The translations under genes and the position numbers were made by a program. The notes beneath the pieces were generated by a model that worked only from the letters and a program-made list of their open reading frames with translations, was not told the origin of the DNA and ran no database searches. A DNA stretch of 64,000 nucleotides from the NCBI GenBank assembly GCA_964345975.1, contig CAYFSS010000007.1, forward strand, positions 1 to 64,000, in the 5' to 3' direction. Source of the DNA: CAYFSS01 sp964345975. Its GTDB lineage: Bacteria; Bacillota; Clostridia; Saccharofermentanales; Fastidiosipilaceae. This document shows positions 43,543 to 53,358 of this stretch, piece by piece. Numbering within the stretch: the stretch's first letter is position 1; every line of letters begins with the position of its first letter.

Positions 43543-44889
43543 CTAGTAAATGAGAACAGGCGTCCCGACCTCTACCGTCTGATAAAGCTCGTATACATCC
43601 TCTCGGAGCATATTAACACAGCCATGGGAGCCACTGTATGTATAGGTATCATCTTTCATGTCGGCGGCCGTAAACCACGACGCTGAATGCATTCCTTGAT
43701 GATTCCAGTTGAACGGCATCCAGTACTCGACCGGGATTCTATAATCCTCTCCAACGAGAAGTCGTTCATACTCCTTGCTCCAAACTTCACCAACCCCTTT
43801 GTCCGTTTCACGTTCCGGTGTCGGTAGCCCGGTGACCACGGCATAATCCAACAGAATTTCACCGTTGGAGACGAGCCATAGATGCTGCTTCTCCAAGGAA
43901 ATCTCAATGTAATATGGGCCAATGTCGTCTTCACCACGCGCCCGGGCGGTCGATTGATACGCAATGTTCAAGGGTCCCGGTTCACGATTCTTCAGAAGAG
44001 CCATCAAGCGTTCAACGGTTGCATCGACATCCGTGCGCCAACCATAGATCCCGGGTTCAAGTTGAACGTTATCGCCGAGAATTGTCGTATGGTTTCGCAC
44101 CTTGTCATAGGTGTCATGCGCGTTGGCGAGCCCCCATACATACGATTGAACCTCCGTTAAGACAGGCTGGAAATTATCATCCAGCATCGCACTGATCTCG
44201 TCTGATGAGATCGTTTTATTTAGTTCCGGTATCTGGATTTTATAGGTACTAAGAGCCGCAACTTCAGCTTCAAGATCAGCTGATGTGATAGCCGCCTTGG
44301 TGTAGAAGTCTGCAACGTTTAACTCCGTACGTGCTTCATCGACCATCGTAAGGACTGCGGTAACCAACGCTTCCTCATCTGCCAAAATATTGCCGGGCAC
44401 TTCCGGTTCAATTCGAACCTCAGAACCCTCACGAGTCAACGTTGCATTGCGTGGTGCCGTATCGCCTTGGACTCTGTGGAGATTTTCTTGGACCCAGTTC
44501 GACAAAGCTTGACGATCGAAACGTTCCGTCACTTCTCCCTCCAGTTTGAGACCGGTGAGGCTATCTCTTATCCAAGTCAGTCCTTCGGGAAACTGACGGA
44601 CTTGTATTTCATATTCACCCCCGAAATCTCTGAGATTGAACTCCAAGGGACTATCCGTAAAAGGTCCAATCAAACGATAAGTCTCATTCATGGGCTTGGT
44701 CAGGACAGGCCTCTTCTCTTCCAAGGAAACATCCGTACCATAGAGCGAGGTATTGAAAGGATAATGGCGTTCGAAGTACACGACGGAGGCGGCAAAAGCA
44801 CCGAGGAGGATGACCAAGATGGACAAGCCGATGATGATCCTATTCTGGCGACGTCTCTTGCGTTCTTTGGGATTCAAATAGCGTTTCAT
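43543..44889 (-). CDS. L,D-transpeptidase (YkuD) with N-terminal cell-wall domain
   Basis: This 448-residue membrane-anchored cell-wall enzyme has one helix (IIIGLSILVILLGAFAASVVYF, seen near residues 18-38), an extracellular region of the putative peptidoglycan-binding type (about 50-290), and a C-terminal YkuD domain. The catalytic motif is SGSHGCVNMLREDV, with the conserved His upstream in WNHQGMHSASWF. It forms 3-3 crosslinks or attaches proteins to peptidoglycan. AAAGGAGG precedes the ATG. It is the first gene of the envelope run on this strand; 114 bases separate it from the duplicated-domain lipoprotein. Confidence 0.92.
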   Translation of the reverse strand: MKRYLNPKERKRRRQNRIIIGLSILVILLGAFAASVVYFERHYPFNTSLYGTDVSLEEKRPVLTKPMNETYRLIGPFTDSPLEFNLRDFGGEYEIQVRQFPEGLTWIRDSLTGLKLEGEVTERFDRQALSNWVQENLHRVQGDTAPRNATLTREGSEVRIEPEVPGNILADEEALVTAVLTMVDEARTELNVADFYTKAAITSADLEAEVAALSTYKIQIPELNKTISSDEISAMLDDNFQPVLTEVQSYVWGLANAHDTYDKVRNHTTILGDNVQLEPGIYGWRTDVDATVERLMALLKNREPGPLNIAYQSTARARGEDDIGPYYIEISLEKQHLWLVSNGEILLDYAVVTGLPTPERETDKGVGEVWSKEYERLLVGEDYRIPVEYWMPFNWNHQGMHSASWFTAADMKDDTYTYSGSHGCVNMLREDVYELYQTVEVGTPVLIY

Positions 44890-45142
44890 AAAAGCCTCCT
44901 TTCATTTCATTTACAACAACGATTAACGATTACTGACGGACGATCAAAATTTCACAATGACCATAATTTTACCTTAAAGGATTCATGAGAGGATTCATGG
45001 AACCTTCGAATTGCTTGACAGTTCGTCAAAATTTCACGGCTTGTTCATGAGTATTCCTAAGCAATGTAATAGGCATGTCAGAACCCGGACTGAATTCTTT
45101 CTTGTCACTCGTGATATATTTGAAAGAGAAAAGAGGTGAACT

Positions 45143-45469
45143 ATGCAAATCTGGCTAGTACAAGTAGTTTTCGGTATCTTCCTCATCTTGCGGAGTCTCC
45201 CTCTACTTCAAGCAAAGCTACCCCGCCGCTATCCTCCTGAGCGTGTTCAGCGGCTTGAAGAACGAGGACATGTCCCTCACTTGACCAAGCGTCTCTTCTT
45301 TCAAGAGGCCTATTTAGGTGCAGTCCTTATCTGCATGGGATTGGTCCATCGCTTCAATATTTTGGAGATTCTTCCCTTTGGCATCCTTTACGGTTTGCTC
45401 TTTATCCCTTACATCATCCTAAGCGTTCGTTTCTACCATGAACTCATGCTCCTCAGCGAGGCTAAATAA
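45143..45469 (+). CDS. Small membrane protein of unknown function
   Basis: This 108-residue protein has three hydrophobic segments: an N-terminal one (IWLVQVVFGIFLILRSLPLL), one near AYLGAVLICMGLV, and one near FGILYGLLFIPYIILSVRF. A basic loop with PRRYPPERVQRLEE lies after the first. GAGGTG precedes the ATG. Its TAA overlaps the next gene's start as TAATG, so the two are coupled. I do not recognise the family. Confidence 0.75.
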   Translation: MQIWLVQVVFGIFLILRSLPLLQAKLPRRYPPERVQRLEERGHVPHLTKRLFFQEAYLGAVLICMGLVHRFNILEILPFGILYGLLFIPYIILSVRFYHELMLLSEAK

Positions 45470-46407
45470 TGGACGCTGCCTTCTATCAAGAGTTATACAC
45501 CTGTCTTCAAGAGTTCATCTCCAGTCGTGCTTTAGGGGTTTGTCCTTCAGGTATTCCTTATATCCTTAAGGAGGACTGGAGTTTCGTGCGTCTGGATGAC
45601 GGCCAGCAAGCCGTCCAACAAGTGCTCTTGATGCCAAATAAGAATGCCCTGAGAAGATATACCTACTTGGAGCCTATTTTAACGGAAGCACCACACCAGG
45701 CTTCCAGGTATCAAGAAGGTCTCCTCATCTGCTTTGGTGCCAGACGCGATATCAAAGGTGAGGATTACGAAAGAATCCGCGTAAGCGAAGTGAAATTTAG
45801 GGGCAAGAGAGCTTGGCCGCACCTGCGCCTCCTTGCACCGCCGGCTTGGCCATTACGGCCGACAGGGGCTTTGCTCATGGCATTCTTGCCGCTAATCAAA
45901 GAGTTGTCACAGACCATCATGCAATCCGCCTTGAGTGAAGATTGGCCCGACATCGCTGAGACCGAAGCGTTCGAGCCAAACCATGTGATCGACGACCAAC
46001 ATCTCGATGCGCTGCGCATGCTTCCGCAAACCGATGAAAACTGGCTCCTCGATGCGGCGGTGCTTCCCGGGACCCGAGTCAGGCCGGAGGAAGACGCGCC
46101 GAGTGTCATGACACAAACGCTCTTATTGGCCAAGTTTCAAGATGAGAAGCCCTTCCATACGGAAATCACAAAACAAAGCAGCATTGTTGACGACGAGTTG
46201 GTCGACTTCTTTATCCGTCATTTAGAGCAGCATGAACGACCGGCCAGCCTTACCGTACGGGACCCGGAACAAAAGAGTTATCTAACCCCCGTCTGTGAAG
46301 CGCTCGGCATCCATCTCATTGTCCGCTCCGCTCTGCCTGTCATTGATCCTTACTTGCCACAATTACAACGGAGGCTCATGGACTCCTCGGATTCGGTAGA
46401 GGGATAA
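45469..46407 (+). CDS. Unknown protein, coupled to the small membrane protein
   Basis: This 312-residue soluble protein has no signal or membrane segment. The N-terminal half has YQEGLLICFGARRDIKG. The C-terminal part, with RPASLTVRDPEQKSYLTPVC and EALGIHLIVRSALPVIDPY, looks like an alpha/beta domain that I have seen in proteins related to DUF6930/pRiA4b-ORF-3 families. This resemblance is tentative. The start codon overlaps the stop of the membrane-protein gene, so they probably work together. It precedes the mechanosensitive channel gene in the same direction by 48 bases. No catalytic motif is evident. Confidence 0.7.
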   Translation: MDAAFYQELYTCLQEFISSRALGVCPSGIPYILKEDWSFVRLDDGQQAVQQVLLMPNKNALRRYTYLEPILTEAPHQASRYQEGLLICFGARRDIKGEDYERIRVSEVKFRGKRAWPHLRLLAPPAWPLRPTGALLMAFLPLIKELSQTIMQSALSEDWPDIAETEAFEPNHVIDDQHLDALRMLPQTDENWLLDAAVLPGTRVRPEEDAPSVMTQTLLLAKFQDEKPFHTEITKQSSIVDDELVDFFIRHLEQHERPASLTVRDPEQKSYLTPVCEALGIHLIVRSALPVIDPYLPQLQRRLMDSSDSVEG

Positions 46408-46455
46408 CCTGACTAAAGATCTTGAAGAATGACCTATCGTGAGAGGAGCCGGGTG

Positions 46456-47620
46456 ATGCAATTAAAGATCCTATTGGCATTGAGAATCCTTATGCCCAAG
46501 ATTCTTCGCGCCGAAGAAACAGCACAAGCCGAGTTGAACATCGAAAGTCCAATGACCGAGATCACGGAAGTTTTGGAAGAAACAAACGTCATCTCCCCTA
46601 TTTCTATCCGGGGATCTTCGCTGCACTGGCGGTCCTCTTTTATTTCATCAGTGACCCCATGACGAAGATCCTTCTACGTTTTCACATCCCCAAACTATGG
46701 CGCGATCGAACTCCCCAAGCGGTTAACTTGAGAGAGAAAATTGTGCGCCTCATCTCTTACTTTTTGGTTGCAAGCTTTGCCCTCTTGTCGATTGGCACGC
46801 TCCCCTTTCTCGATCGGACGAAGATCGTCTTTTTGATTGGTGAGAAGATCATCTTTACCGTCTATGCACTGAGTCTTCTCTATTGTGTCTTCCAAGTGAT
46901 CCGCGCGGCAATCTCACGGCAAGTGGAGCTCTCCAAAACTCGGCAACGTCGACTGCGCCGGAACTTAGTCTCGTACTTAGGGAGCTTGAGCGTTGGTGTG
47001 TTCTGGGTCTTTGCCATCATCCTGGTTTTATCCATTTGGATCAGCAATCTTTCAACCCTCATCGCCGGTCTCGGTATCGGCGGTCTAGCGATCGCTTTAG
47101 CTGCGCAAGACTCCCTGTCCAATATCTTCGGGTCAATATCCATCATGATCGATCATCCGTTCGAGATCGGTGATTGGATAACGACGGTCGATTTAGCGGC
47201 ACGGTTGAGCACATCGGGCTTCGTTCAACAAAAATACGCAGTGGCGATGATGCCCTGATCTACGTCCCCAATCGCACCCTGGCAAATGCCATCATCACGA
47301 ACGAGGCACGTAGACGCACACGCCGGAGCAGGCAAACGCTTAACTTCAAGCTCAATTCAGATCTAACGGCTCTTCAAACTTGGGCGACTGATGTGAGTTC
47401 CAAGCTTGATTCCTGGGAGGGTGTTATCCCCGGTTCCAGCTTGGCATACTATGAAGGGCTCACGAAGGAGGCCCATGTCATGAAGCTGCGTTTTCTCACG
47501 ACCACCGATTACGACAACATGCTGGCAACGAATGAGCGAGTCCTCTTCAATGCCCTTGAACTTGCTACGGGATACGGCCTGGAATTAGCTCGACCCCTTC
47601 TTCCTGACAATAAAATGTAG
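46456..47620 (+). pseudogene. MscS-family mechanosensitive channel, frameshifted
   Basis: Three consecutive frames together give one MscS-type channel of about 388 residues. Frame 1 (46456-46662) begins MQLKILLALRILMPKIL after AGAGGAG. Near 46590 the sense passes to a second frame, which reads YFYPGIFAALAVLFYFISDP, a first membrane helix, then three more hydrophobic stretches and the pore helix GLGIGGLAIALAAQDSLSN. Near 47180, just after HPFEIGDWIT, it passes to a third frame with GRFSGTVEHIGLRSTKIRSG and YVPNRTLANAII, the MscS beta domain. Both changes fit loss of one base. The second is certain. The first could instead be a separate 68-codon ORF whose TGA overlaps ATG 46659. No slippery heptamer is present, so programmed shifting is unlikely. 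Confidence 0.8.
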
Positions 47621-47643
47621 TTTCAAAAGCCCAAGAATAATCA

Positions 47644-47675
47644 AAGCCCTGCATTCACTTACGAATACAGGGCTT
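47644..47675. terminator. Bidirectional hairpin between MscS and the GATase gene
   Basis: AAGCCCTG-c-ATTC pairs with GAAT-a-CAGGGCTT (12 bp, one mismatch, six-base loop). T-rich sequence is weak on both sides, but it sits between two convergent ends. Confidence 0.6.
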
Positions 47676-47696
47676 CGACCTATGGATTGTTAGTCA

Positions 47697-48464
47697 TTAT
47701 AGGTTCTCTTCGCACGCTTCAACAAAGGCTTGAAAGAGTGCCAAAGACACCTGATCTACCTCTGTCCTTATCTCCGGATGCCACTGCACAGCTCTGATCC
47801 AACGGGATCCTTCAAGGACCATCGCCTCGATCAAACCATCAGGCGCATAGACCAATGGCAGAAGATCCTTCCCCAATTGATTAACCGCCTGGTGATGGTA
47901 AGAGTTGACCGTCAATGTTTCACTTTCAGAACCTGACCATGCGGCCCAGAGCGCCCTTGCTTGCGAATCCTCGGACACTAAGATCTCATGAGCTAAGCTG
48001 TTTTCATTGTCAGCTTTCTCGTAATCATCGCCTTGATGAGGGTGATCAGATCCCAAGACCGTCTTAAGCTCAGCATGGAGGGTTCCACCTTGCAAGACGT
48101 TCAGTAGCTGAAATCCTCGACACACGGCGAAGACTGGCAAATCACGTTTCATGGCTTCCGCTAGGAGAGCTGATTCCCAGGCATCGCGCTTGGGATGCGG
48201 CTCTTGCGAGAGAGCTAGTTCTTCTTCACTTGCTCCCCAGAGGTTTCCGTTCACATCTTGACCGCCACACAGTAGGAGTCCGTCGCATAAACCAAGAATG
48301 GACTCGGCTCGCTCCGGATCCTGCCACGGGAGAACGATATATGAAGCACCGGCCCGTTCGAGGCTTTCGAGGTAAGCCCGATAGATCACAAAGAATCTAC
48401 CCTCCTCATGTAAGGAGGGTAGAACTCCTATGATGGCTCGTCGTTTCGCTGTGTTTTGACTCAT
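47697..48464 (-). CDS. Class I glutamine amidotransferase-like hydrolase (PuuD/peptidase C26)
   Basis: This 255-residue protein of the gamma-glutamyl-GABA hydrolase type cleaves gamma-glutamyl amides. The catalytic Cys is in PVFAVCRGFQLLNVLQGG and the His-Glu in VQWHPEIRTE, while DGLLLCGGQDVNG is the family's first loop. The start ATG overlaps the lacZ stop as ATGA. Being third in pepA-lacZ, it may help to process gamma-glutamyl peptides or polyamine intermediates. The true substrate is unknown. Confidence 0.88.
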   Translation of the reverse strand: MSQNTAKRRAIIGVLPSLHEEGRFFVIYRAYLESLERAGASYIVLPWQDPERAESILGLCDGLLLCGGQDVNGNLWGASEEELALSQEPHPKRDAWESALLAEAMKRDLPVFAVCRGFQLLNVLQGGTLHAELKTVLGSDHPHQGDDYEKADNENSLAHEILVSEDSQARALWAAWSGSESETLTVNSYHHQAVNQLGKDLLPLVYAPDGLIEAMVLEGSRWIRAVQWHPEIRTEVDQVSLALFQAFVEACEENL

Positions 48465-51400
48465 GCCTGAAAATCAAGGACGAAGCGGAAGGTGAAGGAT
48501 TCATCATCGAAGCGATCAGGCTTGTGGAGAACCGGACCACAGCTGTTCGAACCGATACCTGCCTGCTTATAGTCAAGGCACAAGATGACCTCATCAGCCA
48601 TATCCAATTGATAAGCATGGGTATGGTTTGTCAGATCTTCTTGCGTATAGCGTGAAGCATTGGCGGAGAAGCTCTCCTCTTCACCTTCAGCAGCCCAAAC
48701 GCAGATCGATGGGCCAACCTCAGGGACACTTAAGCGCAGGGCTTGAACGCCATAGCGACTACCGTGTTCTTGCGGTTTCAGGTAATTGACATACATATCC
48801 GTCCGGACCGATTGTTCGAACGTTCCCTTGATCGTTGCCTGACGCTTATCGACATAGCTCTCGTACGGACCATAGCCGTGATACTTGAATTCATCGAACT
48901 CTTTCGGGACGAAGAGACGAAGTCCGAAGCGCGGTAGCCAAGGCAAGGCATCGGAAATGCGCATGAAGTCTAAGGCACCGCCGTCCTTCTTTTCTTCAGC
49001 TTGACGCTTGAGCCACGGGAGATCCGTGAAGCGCTCGGCATCGATTTGGCAGAAGACGCGTCCGTCATGCTCGACCAACCAAGCGACATCAAAGGTTAAG
49101 ATCGGGGCTTGAGAAGGCGCAGCCAAGCGGACATGAGCTTTGATATTAACGCCCTGATCGACGCTCTCGGTTTCAACAGAATGCACTCGTGTCTGGGCAA
49201 CGTCCATGCCAAGTTGTTCCCATTGCTGACGGATGCGGCGGTCGTTATCGGTCGGGGCACGCCAAACATTGTATTCCATCGGTTTGTTCAACATCGTAGT
49301 CTGGTCATAGACCATCGATGCAAAAGCACCGTCACGCTTCGAGAAGATGTAGCGGAAGTTTTCACCATCGATCAAAATGCGATCGCCAAGGTCTTCCCAT
49401 ACGAGGGGGAGCGCCTGAACCGCAAGGTCCTCTTCCTCTACCGTTTCCTTAGCCTCAACGTCGGAGAAGAAAGTTTCAAGGAAGTCTGTGGTAACGACTT
49501 CGGCAAGGACGAACTGATCGTGCCCAAGGAGGTCACTCTTCGCAAAGAAGAAATCTTCTTCCAAACGGTGATAGCTCACAACGAGATCTACCTGACCTGT
49601 GAAATCAATCTCCGGCCAATCCGGTAGATCGATAGAGACTTCTTGCCACGGTTCAACGCTCGGGCAAGCAAACGTCGCGCCTGCAACCGTTTCGCCGTTG
49701 ACATTAAGGCTGTACTGAAGCTCGATGTATTCAGCGAGATCCGTAAAATCAAGGTGGTTCTTGATGGTGATCTTACCCTGCTTGGCATCTTCCAACGATC
49801 CGGTGAGACGAGCAGGACGAATCACGTTCGCGAATTCAAGGAGGCTGAGGCTTGGTTCACGGTCCGGAGTTACGAGACCGTCCATACAGAAGTTTCCATC
49901 GTGGAGATGTTCACCCCAGTCACCGCCATAGAAATACTTGCGACGACCATCAGGCGTCTGCCCCATGTCGATGGCATGATCGCACCATTCCCAAACAAAA
50001 GCCCCACAGAAATTGTCGTACTTATAGATGAGCTCTTGATAGTACTCCGCATCTCCGGGACCATTGCCCATCGCATGGATGTATTCGCAGAGGACAAAGG
50101 GACGCCCATCGAGAACCCCGGAGGTCAGGAGGTTTTCGCATTCCGGGAATGGTGTATACATCCGACTATAGACATCGATGTTGGAAAGATCATTCTTGTG
50201 CCCGGGGGACTGGTAGCAGGAGCCTTCGTAATGAACCAAGCGTGAAGGATCGAATTCCTTGAGCCATTTGGCTGAAGCTTCAAAGTTCACGCCGTAGCCT
50301 GACTCGTTACCCATGGACCACATGATGACTGAGGGACGATTGACGTCGCGCTTGGCACAGCGTTCAATGCGATCCTGGATGGCAGGTCCCCACATCGGAT
50401 CATTGGCCATATAACCGTAGTCATCGACCTCCACAGAGAGCCCATCATAGCCACCTGATCTGCGTCCTGCTCCCCAAAGATCGAGCACCCCATGAGTCTC
50501 AATATCGGCTTCATCGATGACATAAAGACCCACCCGATCATAGAAATGATAGGCCCATGGTGCGTTGGGATAGTGTGACGTACGAAGCGCGTTGACGTTG
50601 TGCTGTTTCATGAGCATCAGATCCGTCAAGAGCTGCTCGCGATCGATGGTGTAGCCGGTCTTAGGATCCGAGTCGTGGCGATTCACACCCTTGAATTTGA
50701 CCTTCTGACCGTTGATGAGGACGACGCCGTCATCGACAACTTCTATGCGGCGGAAACCGATAACTTCAGGGATGCACTCACGCTCGTAGACGATCCGAAG
50801 ACTGTAGAGATACGGGACCTCAGCGTTCCAGCCAATGACATCCGTAAGGGTGGCAGAGAACTCAGCTCCGTCTTCTATTTCAAAGCGCTCAACGGTCTCC
50901 TCATCCGCCGTGACAATATGGAGTTCATACGGGAGGGCATCGGCGTTCCAGAACGGCTTGAAGGTGAGTAGACCTTCGCCGGTAGCGGCATCGTAGTCGG
51001 TTAGTACATGGAAATCTCTGAGGTGCTTTGATGGGCGTTGAAGCAGGTAGACATCGCGGAAGATCCCGCTCATGCGCAGTTTGTCTTGATCTTCGAGGTA
51101 GGTACCGTCGGACCATTTGAGGACGAGGACGGCAAGCTTGTTTTCCGCTTCGATAAGATCCGTGACATCAAACTCGGAGGTTGAGTGGGAAACCTGACTG
51201 TACCCGACATAGGTGCCGTTCAGCCAAACATAGAAGGATGAATCTACCCCTTCGAAGTTGAGGTAGTAGCGATCATCTTCGAGTTCGTCGACTTCAAAGA
51301 ATTTCACGTAAGTTCCGGCAGGATTGTCCTCAGGTACATAGGGTGGATCATAAGGAATCGGGAAACGAGTATTTAAATACTGATGGGGATCGTAACCAAG

Positions 51401-51703
51401 AATTTGCCAGCAAGAAGGCACTTCGATGATGTCCCAAGGTTCAAAGCTTGCATCGTCGGGCAAATAGAAGTTTTCCGGGACTTCGCCCAGACTCGGATAG
51501 AAATTGAAATACCAATCCGGACCGCTCAAGAGATGATAACGATCCGAGACAGCTGCAGGATGAAGGAGGAGATCTGCCTCAAGCTGACCCTCTCCTTCTG
51601 CGGCAACGACTTCGCTCGAGTAAGGAACGAAGTAGGCGCGTGGCTTCTCACAGCCATCGTGGAATACATCCAAATTCTCATGATAGCGATTCTTTAGAAC
51701 CAT
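48461..51703 (-). CDS. lacZ: Beta-galactosidase, GH2 (LacZ type)
   Basis: This 1080-residue cytoplasmic GH2 enzyme hydrolyses terminal beta-galactosides such as lactose. The N-terminal jelly-roll carries VPSCWQILGYDPHQYLNTRF, and the sugar-binding domain has HSTSEFDVTDLIEAENKL. The TIM barrel has KFKGVNRHDSDPKTG, the acid/base Glu in MWSMGNESGYGVNFEAS and the nucleophile Glu in FVLCEYIHAMGNGPGD. The C-terminal Bgal_small_N domain (ENFRYIFSKRDGAFASMVYD) completes the LacZ form. GGAAGG precedes the ATG. It lies 34 bases after pepA and overlaps the GATase gene. Its galactose product can be used by GalK (20633-21934). Confidence 0.95.
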   Translation of the reverse strand: MVLKNRYHENLDVFHDGCEKPRAYFVPYSSEVVAAEGEGQLEADLLLHPAAVSDRYHLLSGPDWYFNFYPSLGEVPENFYLPDDASFEPWDIIEVPSCWQILGYDPHQYLNTRFPIPYDPPYVPEDNPAGTYVKFFEVDELEDDRYYLNFEGVDSSFYVWLNGTYVGYSQVSHSTSEFDVTDLIEAENKLAVLVLKWSDGTYLEDQDKLRMSGIFRDVYLLQRPSKHLRDFHVLTDYDAATGEGLLTFKPFWNADALPYELHIVTADEETVERFEIEDGAEFSATLTDVIGWNAEVPYLYSLRIVYERECIPEVIGFRRIEVVDDGVVLINGQKVKFKGVNRHDSDPKTGYTIDREQLLTDLMLMKQHNVNALRTSHYPNAPWAYHFYDRVGLYVIDEADIETHGVLDLWGAGRRSGGYDGLSVEVDDYGYMANDPMWGPAIQDRIERCAKRDVNRPSVIMWSMGNESGYGVNFEASAKWLKEFDPSRLVHYEGSCYQSPGHKNDLSNIDVYSRMYTPFPECENLLTSGVLDGRPFVLCEYIHAMGNGPGDAEYYQELIYKYDNFCGAFVWEWCDHAIDMGQTPDGRRKYFYGGDWGEHLHDGNFCMDGLVTPDREPSLSLLEFANVIRPARLTGSLEDAKQGKITIKNHLDFTDLAEYIELQYSLNVNGETVAGATFACPSVEPWQEVSIDLPDWPEIDFTGQVDLVVSYHRLEEDFFFAKSDLLGHDQFVLAEVVTTDFLETFFSDVEAKETVEEEDLAVQALPLVWEDLGDRILIDGENFRYIFSKRDGAFASMVYDQTTMLNKPMEYNVWRAPTDNDRRIRQQWEQLGMDVAQTRVHSVETESVDQGVNIKAHVRLAAPSQAPILTFDVAWLVEHDGRVFCQIDAERFTDLPWLKRQAEEKKDGGALDFMRISDALPWLPRFGLRLFVPKEFDEFKYHGYGPYESYVDKRQATIKGTFEQSVRTDMYVNYLKPQEHGSRYGVQALRLSVPEVGPSICVWAAEGEEESFSANASRYTQEDLTNHTHAYQLDMADEVILCLDYKQAGIGSNSCGPVLHKPDRFDDESFTFRFVLDFQA

Positions 51704-51737
51704 TTTGTACCTTCCTTGTCTATTTATGTCTTAGTTC

Positions 51738-53168
51738 CTAGAGTAGATCTAAGGCAATTTCTGCTAAGAGTTCAACCCCGACGCCACTTGCACCCCATGG
51801 ATGCTCATTGTTCTCATCGGTGTGATAGGACGTCCCTGCAATGTCAAGATGCATCCAAGGTGTCCCAAGGGCAAATTCACGGAGGAACATGCCGGCCGTG
51901 ATGGTACCTGCACCACCACTTACACTGTTGATGACGTCAGCTCGTTTGCTTTTGATTTTCTCGCCGTAGTACTTGTTGACCGGGAGGCGCCAGACGCGAT
52001 CTTCCGTCTTCGACGCGGCACGCTCCAGACTCTCCCAAAGAGTTTCATCGTCCGTCAAGACACCGGTGGTGTCCGAACCGAGAGCCATGACAACGGAGCC
52101 GGTGAGGGTTGCAATATCGATGATGTAATCGGCCTCTTCGGTTTGAGAAGCATAGGTGATGGCGTCTGCTAAAGTGATACGTCCTTCAGCATCCGTGTTG
52201 CCGACTTCGATGCTCTTGCCTGACAAAGAACCGACGATATCACCATTTTTATACGCATGGCCTGAGATCATATTCTCTGCCGCTGCAATGACCATCGTGA
52301 CATTGACAGGAGCTTTGGTTTCCGCCAGGAACTTCATCGTTCCCAAGACTGCACCGGCGCCTGCCATGTCGGCATGCATTGTTACCATACCCCCGGCATT
52401 CTTGATGGCATAACCGCCGGAGTCATAGCACAGGCCCTTGCCGACGAGCGCCAGACGCTTTCCGTCACCGCCACCGTTATGACGCAACACGATAAAACGC
52501 GGCGGATTGTCACTGCCTTTTGCCACAGAATAGAAAGCTTCCATACCCTTGGCTTGAATCTCCTCTTCGTTGAAGATCTCGCATTCAAGACCCACTTCTT
52601 CCGCCATCATTCTGGCTTCTTCAGCTAGGGTTTCGGGAGTGATGACGTTTGCCGGCTCATCGACAAGACGACGAGCGAATTTCAGAGCAGAGGACAATTT
52701 TGCTTGACGGTCGACCAGGTCTTCCATCTCCTTTGTATCTTGATCTGAGACGACTAAAGTGAGTTCCAGAGCTTTTGCTTCGTCCGGTTTCTCTTTCAGC
52801 CGATCGATGGTGTAGTCCATGAGTTGAAGTTCACGTAAAACAATTGGCAGGTGATCTTTGGCTTCATCCGCCACAATCACCTGGAGCGCTTCACCTTCGC
52901 GCGATTTCACGGCCTGGCAGATCTGATATGCAAAGTTCTTGCTTCGAGCGGTTTCGCCGGCTTGAGCCGTGATGAGGGTCTTTAGCTCATCATCGACGAT
53001 GAGTTTGTAGTTCTTCACTTCAATCTTCTCATCTTCGACGGGTTTGAGCGCTTTGGATATCGCGGCAGGTAACTCCGGCAGCTCATAATTCGTGGGATCT
53101 GCCGGGAGAAGCAACACGGTTGTTTCTGCTGTCGGGCGGTCTTCATGGATCGTCAAGATCTTTGTCAT
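51738..53168 (-). CDS. pepA: Leucyl aminopeptidase (M17)
   Basis: This 476-residue manganese/zinc aminopeptidase of family M17 removes N-terminal residues from peptides in the cytoplasm. Metal and catalytic segments are LVGKGLCYDSGGYAIK, TMHADMAGAGAVLG and IEVGNTDAEGRITLADA (the M17 signature NTDAEGR). The first 160 residues are the regulatory domain and are less conserved. Standard length. GGAGG seven bases before the ATG. It is the first gene of pepA-lacZ-GATase. Confidence 0.94.
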   Translation of the reverse strand: MTKILTIHEDRPTAETTVLLLPADPTNYELPELPAAISKALKPVEDEKIEVKNYKLIVDDELKTLITAQAGETARSKNFAYQICQAVKSREGEALQVIVADEAKDHLPIVLRELQLMDYTIDRLKEKPDEAKALELTLVVSDQDTKEMEDLVDRQAKLSSALKFARRLVDEPANVITPETLAEEARMMAEEVGLECEIFNEEEIQAKGMEAFYSVAKGSDNPPRFIVLRHNGGGDGKRLALVGKGLCYDSGGYAIKNAGGMVTMHADMAGAGAVLGTMKFLAETKAPVNVTMVIAAAENMISGHAYKNGDIVGSLSGKSIEVGNTDAEGRITLADAITYASQTEEADYIIDIATLTGSVVMALGSDTTGVLTDDETLWESLERAASKTEDRVWRLPVNKYYGEKIKSKRADVINSVSGGAGTITAGMFLREFALGTPWMHLDIAGTSYHTDENNEHPWGASGVGVELLAEIALDLL

Positions 53169-53358
53169 TTTCGTTCCTCCAATTAAATATAAACTCTAGG
53201 TAGTAGTCTATCCTAAGTTACGATTTAGCACAGAGTTATATACTCTGAAACAAAAGTCCAAACTGAATGTAAACATCGAACTCACGAATTTGCAAAGTCA
53301 ATGCCCAATCCACGCTCAATCATGCTAGAATAATAAATCGAATAGATTGGAGGTTACC

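Noticed and set aside
46590..47190. Programmed ribosomal frameshifting in mscS
   Set aside because: No slippery heptamer or downstream stimulatory structure at either change point.
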